NCBI RefSeq assembly: GCF_947501785.1
Contig: NZ_CANMXB010000001.1
Span: forward strand, 558,001-622,000
DNA from: an uncultured Litoreibacter sp.
GTDB taxonomy: Bacteria > Pseudomonadota > Alphaproteobacteria > Rhodobacterales > Rhodobacteraceae
DNA length: 64,000 nucleotides
Direction: 5' to 3'
Under the pieces are notes generated by a model. That model had not been told where the DNA came from. It saw nothing but the letters and a program-made list of their open reading frames with translations, and ran no database searches. Positions within the stretch are counted from its first letter, which is position 1; the number at the start of each line of letters is the position of its first letter. The position numbers were made by a program, and so were the translations under genes. Below are positions 17,703 through 24,861 of this stretch, piece after piece.

Positions 17703-18407
17703 TCAGCTGCCCTCCAGGAGCGTGGTGAGGGGGATCAAATGGGTGGTCTCGGCGTCGCGCAGCAGCATGCCGAACCGCTCGTCCACGCCAAGATATGTGC
17801 CGGTGAGGCCATTGATGGTTATCTCTTCGCCGATGCCATGGGCCAGGCCGCGCCAGTCTTTGTGAAGCGGGGCCGCGCCGGCCTCCTGCCAGGTGTTGAT
17901 GCCTACAAGGGTGTGTTTCACCCAAGATTCCAGCAGCGCGTCCGCCTGCACGTCGGCGCATCCCTCCGCATAGAGCGTTGTCTGGTCCGGCATGGTGCCC
18001 GGATCGTCGCTATCCGGCCACAGCGGCAGGGACAGGCCGATGACCAGCCAGTCAGGTTCTGCGCCTGGGTTGGTTTCCGAGGTTGCGACCCGCATCGCAG
18101 CGCAAGACGCGCCGTTGATGCGAATACCGCCCGCCCAGTCCAGATGCACCGCGACCTCTGGCGGGGCCAAAGCCCCGAGCGCATGTTGAAACCCGACCCC
18201 GCAAAGGGGCACCATCGCCATGGCATCTTCGAGCGTCACATCCGGCGCAAAGACAATGGCCGCACGCAGCGCATTTGCGCCGAGGTTATAGACCACCAGC
18301 CCGCCGTCACATCCTCGCGCGGCCTCCACGCAAGCCTTGTCGAACGGGTCTACCTGACCCTCGACTGCCAACCCGCTAAAGAGCGGAGGGAAGGTGGGGG
18401 TGCTCAT
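17703..18407 (-). CDS. Biotin/lipoate protein ligase-like protein (DUF4444-type)
   Basis: 234 residues. It resembles the biotin/lipoate ligase-like family seen beside DUF6505 in this group: LGALAPPEVAVHLDWAGGIR (about 78-97) and the Gly-Ile-Asn-Gly-Ala-Ser-Cys-Ala segment that follows parallel the W-P-N-D/D-I motif region of BirA/LplA-type enzymes, and the C-terminal part (GEEITINGLTGTYLGVDERF) looks like the small SH3-like domain. The usual RGRQGR-type biotin motif is not visible, so catalytic activity is uncertain. The start overlaps the apbC stop by ATGA. Confidence 0.75.
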   Translation of the reverse strand: MSTPTFPPLFSGLAVEGQVDPFDKACVEAARGCDGGLVVYNLGANALRAAIVFAPDVTLEDAMAMVPLCGVGFQHALGALAPPEVAVHLDWAGGIRINGASCAAMRVATSETNPGAEPDWLVIGLSLPLWPDSDDPGTMPDQTTLYAEGCADVQADALLESWVKHTLVGINTWQEAGAAPLHKDWRGLAHGIGEEITINGLTGTYLGVDERFGMLLRDAETTHLIPLTTLLEGS

Positions 18408-19459
18408 GCCTTGCCGGCCTCTATCAGCGCTTTGGCCACTGCTCTGAACCCCTGCGCCTGCGCCGAGTCGGGCTTGGAGACGACAATCGGCGCGCCGCCA
18501 TCCGCGGCCATGCGAATGTCGAGATGCAGCGGGATTTCGGCAAGCAAAGGCACGCCCAGCTTTTCCGCCTCTATTTTGACGCCGCCATGGCCGAACATAT
18601 GCTCCTCATGCCCGCATTGGGAGCAGATATGGGTGCTCATGTTTTCGATCATGCCAAGGATAGGCGTGCCCATCTGGTTGAACATGTCGATGCCTTTGCG
18701 CGCGTCCAGCAACGCCACGTCTTGCGGGGTGGATACGATCACCGCGCCATCGAGATGCGCCTTCTGCGCAAGCGTCATCTGCACATCACCAGTGCCGGGC
18801 GGCAGGTCGACGATCAACACATCCAGCGCCCCCCATTGCACCTGCGTCAGCATCTGCTGCAACGCGCCCATCAGCATCGGGCCGCGCCAGACAACGGCCT
18901 GATCTTCATTGGTCATCAACCCGATGGACATCATGGTGACGCCGTAGTTGCGTAGCGGCAAAATCAGCTTGCCATCAGGGCTTTGCGGTCTACCGGAGAC
19001 GCCGAGCATGCGCGGCTGCGACGGGCCGTACACATCGGCGTCCAACATGCCGACGCGGCGGCCCTCGGCGGCGAGGGCACAGGCGAGATTGGCCGCGACC
19101 GTGGATTTGCCGACGCCGCCTTTGCCGGAGGCGACAGCAATGATCCGATCAACCCCCGGTATCTTCGCGGGTCCGGCCGGTTCGGCCTGGCGGGACGGTT
19201 TGAGGTCGGGGGGAGGTGTCGGTTTGCTATGCGCTGTCATCACAATGGAGACGGAGGCGGCGCCCAATGCGGTCAGCTTGGCTTCTGCCTCGGCCTTGGC
19301 GGCCATGAAAGGGTCGGGGCTGTCGACCTCCATCACGAAGCGTACGGCATCGGCGTCCACGTTCAACGCGCGCACAAGGCCGGCCTCTACCAGATCGACA
19401 CCTGACGGGGCTTTGACTTCTTTCAAACAGGCGAGGACGTCTTCGCGGGACAGCGCCAT
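18404..19459 (-). CDS. apbC: Iron-sulphur cluster carrier protein ApbC/Mrp (P-loop ATPase)
   Basis: 351 residues. An N-terminal DUF59-like domain (about 1-90) precedes the P-loop domain with ASGKGGVGKSTVAANLA (Walker A near 115-125) and DVLIVDLPPGTGD (about 215-227). The CSQCGHE motif near 285 is the cluster-binding CxxC expected in ApbC/Nbp35 proteins. Known role: holds and transfers [4Fe-4S] clusters to apoproteins in the cytoplasm. ATG 19459 immediately follows the stop of the DUF6494 gene. Its nearness to the formate dehydrogenase locus, with many iron-sulphur proteins, may be functional. Confidence 0.93.
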   Translation of the reverse strand: MALSREDVLACLKEVKAPSGVDLVEAGLVRALNVDADAVRFVMEVDSPDPFMAAKAEAEAKLTALGAASVSIVMTAHSKPTPPPDLKPSRQAEPAGPAKIPGVDRIIAVASGKGGVGKSTVAANLACALAAEGRRVGMLDADVYGPSQPRMLGVSGRPQSPDGKLILPLRNYGVTMMSIGLMTNEDQAVVWRGPMLMGALQQMLTQVQWGALDVLIVDLPPGTGDVQMTLAQKAHLDGAVIVSTPQDVALLDARKGIDMFNQMGTPILGMIENMSTHICSQCGHEEHMFGHGGVKIEAEKLGVPLLAEIPLHLDIRMAADGGAPIVVSKPDSAQAQGFRAVAKALIEAGKA

Positions 19460-19651
19460 TTATGGGCCTTCAATCTTGCCAGTGACAACATGCTCTAGAT
19501 CGACGCCGTCGATGGTCAAAACCATTTTGGCCTCGAAGGTTTTGCCACTTGTATCGGCCGCATTCCGCATGGCCTCTTCAATGGCCTGCTGGGAGGTCAC
19601 GCCCACCTGCTTGAGAAATTTGCGCATCGACATATTGAAGTCATCGCTCAT
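19460..19651 (-). CDS. DUF6494 family small protein
   Basis: 63 residues, soluble, with a ribosome binding site AGGGGCAAGG before ATG 19651. The sequence (FNMSMRKFLKQVGVTSQQAI; KMVLTIDGVDLEHVVTG) is that of a small conserved protein commonly placed ahead of apbC in alphaproteobacteria. No motif suggests an activity. First gene of the minus-strand group running to 17207. Confidence 0.8.
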   Translation of the reverse strand: MSDDFNMSMRKFLKQVGVTSQQAIEEAMRNAADTSGKTFEAKMVLTIDGVDLEHVVTGKIEGP

Positions 19652-19734
19652 GGCCTTGCCCCTCGGGAGATTGAAAATGTTGACGCTCCGACCCTAGCGC
19701 CCCTAGGCTGACGCGCAAGTTTGGAGCCGTCGGA

Positions 19735-20460
19735 ATGTGGAAATACATTGCATTGACTACCGCTATTGCTGCCTCGCCCGCGTTGTCGCAGGACAAAGCG
19801 TTCACCTTGCAAGCCCCTGATGAGCTGTCTGAAACCGGGTTCTTGAAGCACCTGCTGCCTCGATTCTCCCTTAAGACCGGCATCCGCATCACCGTTCAGG
19901 ACAGGGCCGCGGACGCCGCCTTTGGCACAGACGGGACGCCGGTGTTTCGTCAGGATGCGACCATTTGGTTTCTTGCCAGGACGGACAATGCGTTCACCGA
20001 CGCTTTCGCCGACTGGCTGGCCTCTGATGTGGGCAAACGCACCATTGAGGCCTTCGCGCCGGATGGCACGCCGATGTTCAGCGCCGATGTAGGCGCAAAG
20101 GTCGAGCCCCGTGCGGTCGCCTTGAGCGGCGATGCACAGCTTGGCGAACGCATCAGCCTGCAGCAATGTGGCAGGTGCCACGTGGTCAATGACACCAACC
20201 GCATGAACGCTATTGGCTCCAGCCCGTCTTTTGGGTTGCTGCGGACGTTTCCCGATTGGCAGGAACGGTTTGAGACGTTTTTCCTGCTCAAGCCGCATCC
20301 GGCCTTCACGCAGGTCGAAGACGTGACCGACCCGTTTGCCGCGCATTTGCCTTCGCCGATTGCGCCGATCGAAGTCACCCTTGAGGACATCGAGGCGATC
20401 ACGGCCTTTGTCGGCTCGATCATGCCGTCCGACCTTGGAGCGCCCATACAAACTCAGTGA
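19735..20460 (+). CDS. c-type cytochrome with an N-terminal TupA-like remnant domain
   Basis: 241 residues. A signal peptide (1-18) is followed by residues 22-120 that look like a periplasmic tungstate/molybdate binding protein with the middle removed: the front (ETGFLKHLLPRFSLKTGIRI, 33-52) parallels SGLSDVLLPEIKAETGMDV of TupA at 32544-33341, and the back (FADWLASDVGKRTIEAFAPD, then GTPMF, 91-115) parallels MWLTSSKAQQLINGYEIDG then EALF. A cytochrome c domain follows with C145-x-x-C148-H149 and a possible methionine ligand in GSIMPSD near the end. It overlaps the convergent ferredoxin gene by 7 bases. Heme binding is secure; the remnant domain is inference. Confidence 0.8.
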   Translation: MWKYIALTTAIAASPALSQDKAFTLQAPDELSETGFLKHLLPRFSLKTGIRITVQDRAADAAFGTDGTPVFRQDATIWFLARTDNAFTDAFADWLASDVGKRTIEAFAPDGTPMFSADVGAKVEPRAVALSGDAQLGERISLQQCGRCHVVNDTNRMNAIGSSPSFGLLRTFPDWQERFETFFLLKPHPAFTQVEDVTDPFAAHLPSPIAPIEVTLEDIEAITAFVGSIMPSDLGAPIQTQ

Positions 20461-22403
20461 TCCCGGCGTTTGGACAGGTAGTCATCTGTGGTGCGCACAC
20501 GGGGCCTCTCGCCGCCTTGAAACGGGTTGTCGGTGGAATGGTACTGCGCCTGAATGCGGCAATTGTCGCACATCTGGATCATCTTGGCGGCGTCTGAGCT
20601 GGCGAACATCGCATGGTTGCCCGCCAGCTTTTCGGTAATCCGCTCCACCGTTGATTTCACGCCAAAGAGCGTGCCGCATTCGATGCAGGCAAAGGGTTCT
20701 TCTTCGTGCAAGACCCGCTGCGACAGGGCCGCGTCCGTAAGGTCGAGCTGTGGCTGCAAGGTGATCGCTTTCTCGGGGCATATATTGGCGCATAGGCCAC
20801 ATTGCAGGCAGGCATCTTCCTGAAAGCGCAACTGCGGCATATCAGGGTTGTCGCCCAGCGCGCCCGACGGGCAGAGCGAGACGCAGGACAGGCACAAAGT
20901 GCAGGCTGAGGTGTCAACGAGCACGGCACCGTAAGGCGCACCCCGGGGGAGCGTTACTTGCTCTGCGTCCGGTTGCAGCGCTTTCGCGGCCAACCTTGTG
21001 ACTTGCCGCCGCGTGCCCATTGGCAAGATAGGGTCGCAGCTCAGGGCTGCGCTATGATCATCAAACAACGCCTCAGAGAGCGCATCAGGGTCGGCGGCCT
21101 GCAGGATGTGAACGGCTCCCTCATGTCCAGCCAATGCGCGGGCGAGGGCCGCCTGTTCTTCGATCACGTCGATTTCCGTTTTCGGCGCCGGCAATACGGC
21201 AACATGGCCAAAGCCGCAGGCGAGCGCTGCCAGCATCTCGGCATGGCCGAACCCGGCTAAAGCTTCGACCTGCAAGGGTATGATATTATGAGGTAAACCG
21301 CGTCCAATCCGGGCAGAGAGGGAGATCAGTTCCATCCCGAATTCGGCGTCATGAACCAACAGGCGCGGGTCTGTCCCGCCTGCGGTGCGATAGGTCGACG
21401 CCAAGGTGGTCAACCGCCTGAAGATCGTCTCCACAGGCGGCGCGTCGTAGCTGATTGCCCCGGACGGGCAGACCGCCGCGCAGGACCCGCATCCGGCGCA
21501 AATCATCGGATCGACCGTCACATGTTCGCCCGCAGGTGTGATCGCCCCAGTAGGGCAGACATTCAGGCAATTCGAGCAGGCCGGTTTTTCTGCGCGGCTA
21601 TGGGCGCACAGGCTTGCCTCCATCCTCACGTAAAGTGGTTTCTCGAAAGTGCCGATCAACTTTGACGCGGCAAGGACCGCTTTGGCGACCGATGGGGCAT
21701 GCGCGGGGTCAGCGCGGAGATAGCCCTCGCGCTTATCGGGGGCAGCGACGAGAGCAGTGCCGCCGGAGATATCCAAGATAACATCGCAGTCCGACACGGC
21801 GCCTTCTACAGGCTGGCCAAGCGCGAATGCGCCGCGCCCGCCGGTGACAATCTGCTGCAATGCGCCAAATCTGATGGAAAAACGGCCAAGCGCGCCATCC
21901 ACCTTGCGCACCTCGCCAACCACACAGTCAAAGCGGCGGTCGGCAGGAACATGTTCGGCGTCAGGGAGGAGCACCGTCACCGCCATAATATCACAGAGGT
22001 CTTCTGCGGCTTGAATCGCCGCCGAGCCACCGATGATCAGGCAGGTCCCTTCAGAAACAATATCGACGGCTTTACCGGGGTGGGCGCTCAGCGCTGCTTC
22101 GGCGACAAGCGCCGCCATTTTGGGCCCGCCATCACCTTCTCCCCATCCCGCGCGATCGCGAAGGTCAACGAAGCCCGGCGGGTCAATTTCCAACTCATCC
22201 GCCAGCTCTTCAAACTGCTGGCGTTCCTGCTGGCAGGCGATGATCGCATCACCGTCGGCGATCTCCTTTGCCGCAGCATCCAACTGGTCCATGCAAAGGC
22301 TGGTGTAGATCTTCGAACAGGCCATCCCACAAGCCGCCTCGATCGCGCCTGCGTCAACGGATTGGCTGCCCAGACAATCGCACAAAATCAGCTTCTTTGA
22401 CAT
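20454..22403 (-). CDS. Large four-cluster 4Fe-4S ferredoxin-type protein of the formate dehydrogenase locus
   Basis: 649 residues from ATG 22403 (GGAGA ahead). The N-terminus begins LILCDCLGSQSVD. Four [4Fe-4S] motifs are visible in two pairs: CSNCLNVCP and CAGCGSCAAVCP (about 285-330) and CTLCLSCVSLCP and CLQCGLCANICP (about 510-560). C-terminal CIECGT and CDNCRI pairs could bind a further metal. No membrane helix or signal peptide, so a cytoplasmic electron carrier or scaffold is likely. It is divergent from the DUF3305-DUF3306-torD-fdh operon and is a familiar companion of it in Rhodobacteraceae. Its redox partner is not known. Confidence 0.85.
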   Translation of the reverse strand: MSKKLILCDCLGSQSVDAGAIEAACGMACSKIYTSLCMDQLDAAAKEIADGDAIIACQQERQQFEELADELEIDPPGFVDLRDRAGWGEGDGGPKMAALVAEAALSAHPGKAVDIVSEGTCLIIGGSAAIQAAEDLCDIMAVTVLLPDAEHVPADRRFDCVVGEVRKVDGALGRFSIRFGALQQIVTGGRGAFALGQPVEGAVSDCDVILDISGGTALVAAPDKREGYLRADPAHAPSVAKAVLAASKLIGTFEKPLYVRMEASLCAHSRAEKPACSNCLNVCPTGAITPAGEHVTVDPMICAGCGSCAAVCPSGAISYDAPPVETIFRRLTTLASTYRTAGGTDPRLLVHDAEFGMELISLSARIGRGLPHNIIPLQVEALAGFGHAEMLAALACGFGHVAVLPAPKTEIDVIEEQAALARALAGHEGAVHILQAADPDALSEALFDDHSAALSCDPILPMGTRRQVTRLAAKALQPDAEQVTLPRGAPYGAVLVDTSACTLCLSCVSLCPSGALGDNPDMPQLRFQEDACLQCGLCANICPEKAITLQPQLDLTDAALSQRVLHEEEPFACIECGTLFGVKSTVERITEKLAGNHAMFASSDAAKMIQMCDNCRIQAQYHSTDNPFQGGERPRVRTTDDYLSKRRDH

Positions 22404-22736
22404 CGAATCTCCTATGTGCCGGAACGGCCCGTGGCGCCAGCACCTGCAACGCTAGTCGTGATTCTGTGGCGGCGTAAACCCGTTTCGTCCATTCCGCAGC
22501 CCGCCAATCAATGCTGCGATTGCAAAGGAAATTCATGACTAAAACACTTGGAAAGCAGGCGAGATGTTAGCGCCACCGTTATTATTCAGCCGCTACAGCC
22601 GGCGCAGGTTTCGCGGAGAAAATGCCGCGTCGCAGAACCCCGTGATTGTGATCAAACCCGCCGCAAAAATCGTTTTGAGATTGCCCATGCGTCATGCACG
22701 ATGCTGACAGCAAGCACGACGCTCGCCGGGGGGAAT
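22404..22736. promoter_or_regulatory. Divergent promoter region of the formate dehydrogenase locus
   Basis: 333 bases between the ferredoxin gene (minus) and the DUF3305 gene (plus). Open frames extend upstream of DUF3305 but show no conserved-looking sequence. I see no clear terminator, palindrome or riboswitch structure; promoters for both directions are expected here. Confidence 0.5.
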
Positions 22737-23297
22737 GTGACAAACGCTACCCAAAAATCCATTTCGATGCCCTTGGGGATTGTGATCCGCAAGGTGCCTG
22801 GCGTTACGCGCTGGGTCAGCCATATCTGGAAAGCAGTTGCCGTTTTGCCGGGCGCAGGCGAGGCCAGCTGGAAAGAATTGCGCCGCGACGGCGACACCAT
22901 AGAATATCACGCCGCGACCGTCCCGCTTGAGCTGTTTCGGACGGACACAGAGGCGTATCTGCACGGGCTGTCAGCCAAAGTGCCATCTATCTATGTGGTA
23001 ATGCGCGAAAGCGGCAGCGGCCATCCGCTTGAGTTCGTACTGGCCACGGCATCACCCTACGAGGCACAGGACTACGCCGATACCGGCGAAGAGTTGGTCG
23101 AGAAAGTGCCGATGCCCGAAGGGCTCATTGCCTGGGTTCGCGACTATGTTGAGCAACACCACGAAGATGAGGTGTTTGTGAAGCGCAAGCGCAAGAACGC
23201 CCGCGTTGATCTGAAGGAAGACGGGATAGGCGACGCGCGTATCCGGCAGGCGGCCGATGTCTACCGCGCGCCCTCCACCAAGGAAACGGTGCATTGA
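22737..23297 (+). CDS. DUF3305 protein, formate dehydrogenase-associated
   Basis: 186 residues from GTG 22737, with a G-rich ribosome binding site (GGGGGG at 22728-22733); an internal ATG at 22767 is the other candidate. The front MPLGIVIRKVPGVTRWVSHI and ELRRDGDTIEYHAATVPLEL match the DUF3305 family, which is found almost only beside Tat-exported formate dehydrogenases with DUF3306 and a TorD-like chaperone. No catalytic motif is visible; a role in assembly or cofactor loading is the usual guess. The stop overlaps the TTG start of the next gene. Confidence 0.85.
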   Translation: MTNATQKSISMPLGIVIRKVPGVTRWVSHIWKAVAVLPGAGEASWKELRRDGDTIEYHAATVPLELFRTDTEAYLHGLSAKVPSIYVVMRESGSGHPLEFVLATASPYEAQDYADTGEELVEKVPMPEGLIAWVRDYVEQHHEDEVFVKRKRKNARVDLKEDGIGDARIRQAADVYRAPSTKETVH

Positions 23298-23893
23298 GCG
23301 GGGAGCAGAATTTCTGGTCCCGCCGCAAGGCGAGGGTACAGGCTGAAGCCGAAGCCGAAGTGGCCGCTGTTGAGGCGCAGGCTTTGGCGGAAGAACATGC
23401 CGAGCTTGAAGAGCTGAGCGACGCTGAGATTTTGGCAACGCTTGAATTGCCGGACCCGGACACGCTGAAGATGGGCGACGACTTCAAGGCCTTCATGGCA
23501 CAGGCTGTCCCGGACCGTATCCGCCGGCGCGCATTGCGCACGCTTTGGCGATCCAACCCCGTTTTGGCCAATGTAGATATGCTGGTCGATTACGGTGAGG
23601 ATTTTACCGACAAGGCGACCGTCATTGAGAACATGCAGACCGCCTATCAGGTCGGCAAAGGCATGTTGAAGCATGTTGAGGAAATGGCGCGACAAGCGGC
23701 GGAGAAGGAAACCCCGCCTGAGCCGGAGGACGAAATTGTAGACGAGGTCGAGGAAGAAGACGTCCTGCTCGCATCCGTTGAAGACGAGATCGTTGAATTG
23801 GAGGAGGCCGATCCCCACGCGGAGATCGAAGAGGCATATGCCGCCCCGACACCGCGCCGCATGAAATTCAGACGAGAGGAGAGCGCCGCGTGA
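23294..23893 (+). CDS. DUF3306 protein, formate dehydrogenase-associated
   Basis: 199 residues starting at TTG 23294, whose TTGA overlaps the DUF3305 stop. FWSRRKARVQAEAEAEVAA at the start and PDRIRRRALRTLWRSNPVLA (about 76-95) with LVDYGEDFTD are the DUF3306 signature. A strongly acidic tail (about 140-185, many E and D) ends in a basic RRMKFRREE patch. Soluble cytoplasmic protein of unknown mechanism; gene order DUF3305-DUF3306-torD-fdh suggests it acts in maturation. The end overlaps the GTG start of the chaperone gene. Confidence 0.85.
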   Translation: MSGEQNFWSRRKARVQAEAEAEVAAVEAQALAEEHAELEELSDAEILATLELPDPDTLKMGDDFKAFMAQAVPDRIRRRALRTLWRSNPVLANVDMLVDYGEDFTDKATVIENMQTAYQVGKGMLKHVEEMARQAAEKETPPEPEDEIVDEVEEEDVLLASVEDEIVELEEADPHAEIEEAYAAPTPRRMKFRREESAA

Positions 23894-24495
23894 GTGCAGC
23901 TGTTGACACCAAGGTGGCCTCAGAGGACCGGCTTCGCGCTGACCTCTACAACTTCTTGGGGTTGATGCTGTCCGGCCCGCCTGACCAAATCCTTCTGGAT
24001 CAATGCGCGGGCCTTTCGGGCGACGAAAGCGACCTTGGCAAGGCCATCGGTGGTTTGTCGCGCGTTGCGAAGGCCACCAAGCCCAAGAAGGTCGAAAGCG
24101 AGTTCAACGCGCTGTTCATAGGTTTGGGGCGCGGCGAGTTGCTGCCCTATGCCAGTTACTACCTGACGGGGTTTCTGAACGAAAAACCCTTGGCTGCTTT
24201 GCGCACCGACATGGCGACGCGCGGCATGACGCGGGCGCAGAACGTGTACGAGCCAGAGGATAACATCGCCTCTTTGATGGAGATGATGGGCGGCATGATC
24301 GTGGGCCGCTTCGGCACGCCTGCGACACTCGACGACCAAAAGCAGTTCTTTAACAAGCACATCGCCCCATGGGCGGGACATTTCTATGCCGATCTGGAGG
24401 CCGCGAAAAACTCGGTTCTATATGCCTCGCTTGGCAGCGTGGGCAAGGCATTCATGGAGATTGAGCGCGAGGCGTTCAGAATGACCGCAGGCTAG
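23890..24495 (+). CDS. TorD/DmsD-family chaperone for formate dehydrogenase
   Basis: 201 residues, GTG 23890 overlapping the previous stop (GTGA). An all-helical protein of the TorD family (LYNFLGLMLSGPPDQILLDQ at 18-37; FIGLGRGELLPYASYYLTG; EPEDNIASLMEMMGGMIVG; HIAPWAGHFYADLEAAKN). Family knowledge: these chaperones bind the Tat signal of a molybdo/tungsto-enzyme and hold it until the cofactor is inserted. The evident client is FdhA, which has a Tat signal and lies 366 bases downstream. Confidence 0.9.
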   Translation: MSAAVDTKVASEDRLRADLYNFLGLMLSGPPDQILLDQCAGLSGDESDLGKAIGGLSRVAKATKPKKVESEFNALFIGLGRGELLPYASYYLTGFLNEKPLAALRTDMATRGMTRAQNVYEPEDNIASLMEMMGGMIVGRFGTPATLDDQKQFFNKHIAPWAGHFYADLEAAKNSVLYASLGSVGKAFMEIEREAFRMTAG

Positions 24496-24552
24496 CTATC
24501 TGCGATGAAACCGGCGGGGATGCCCGCCACCAACAGGAAGGGGAGACATCCC

Positions 24553-24744
24553 ATGACCAAGAAGACTGAGGACGGCACAAGCCGCCGCGATTTTCTGAAA
24601 CTGGCTGGCACGACCGCGCCGGTTGCTGCTGTGGCATTGGCCACCGGCACGACCGAGGCAGAGGCGCGACCAGCAGACCTGACATCCGACAAGATGCAGG
24701 ACACCGCGCATACCCGCGCCTATCTCGACAGCGCCCGCTTCTAG
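24553..24744 (+). CDS. Small Tat-signal protein of the formate dehydrogenase region
   Basis: 63 residues from ATG 24553, ribosome binding site GGGGAGA at 24540-24546. A twin-arginine motif SRRDFLKLAG at about 10-19 and a hydrophobic stretch fill most of the protein; only about 25 residues (DKMQDTAHTRAYLDSARF) remain after it. It belongs to the known small family described as a formate dehydrogenase region Tat target. Whether it is exported alone or serves as an export or assembly partner is unknown. Confidence 0.85.
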   Translation: MTKKTEDGTSRRDFLKLAGTTAPVAAVALATGTTEAEARPADLTSDKMQDTAHTRAYLDSARF

Positions 24745-24861
24745 GACGCCGTCAATGACGACCCTCACGGCGACTGGTTGCGTGACGCCCGACTGCCACG
24801 AGGTCCATTCGAAATCCTGCAAGCCCAACAAGTGGTGGGTAAGCTCAGGGGAGGAACTAAA

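Noticed and set aside
17568-18902. 444-residue open frame on the plus strand
   Set aside because: Antisense to the ligase-like and apbC genes, low-complexity shadow translation with no domain.
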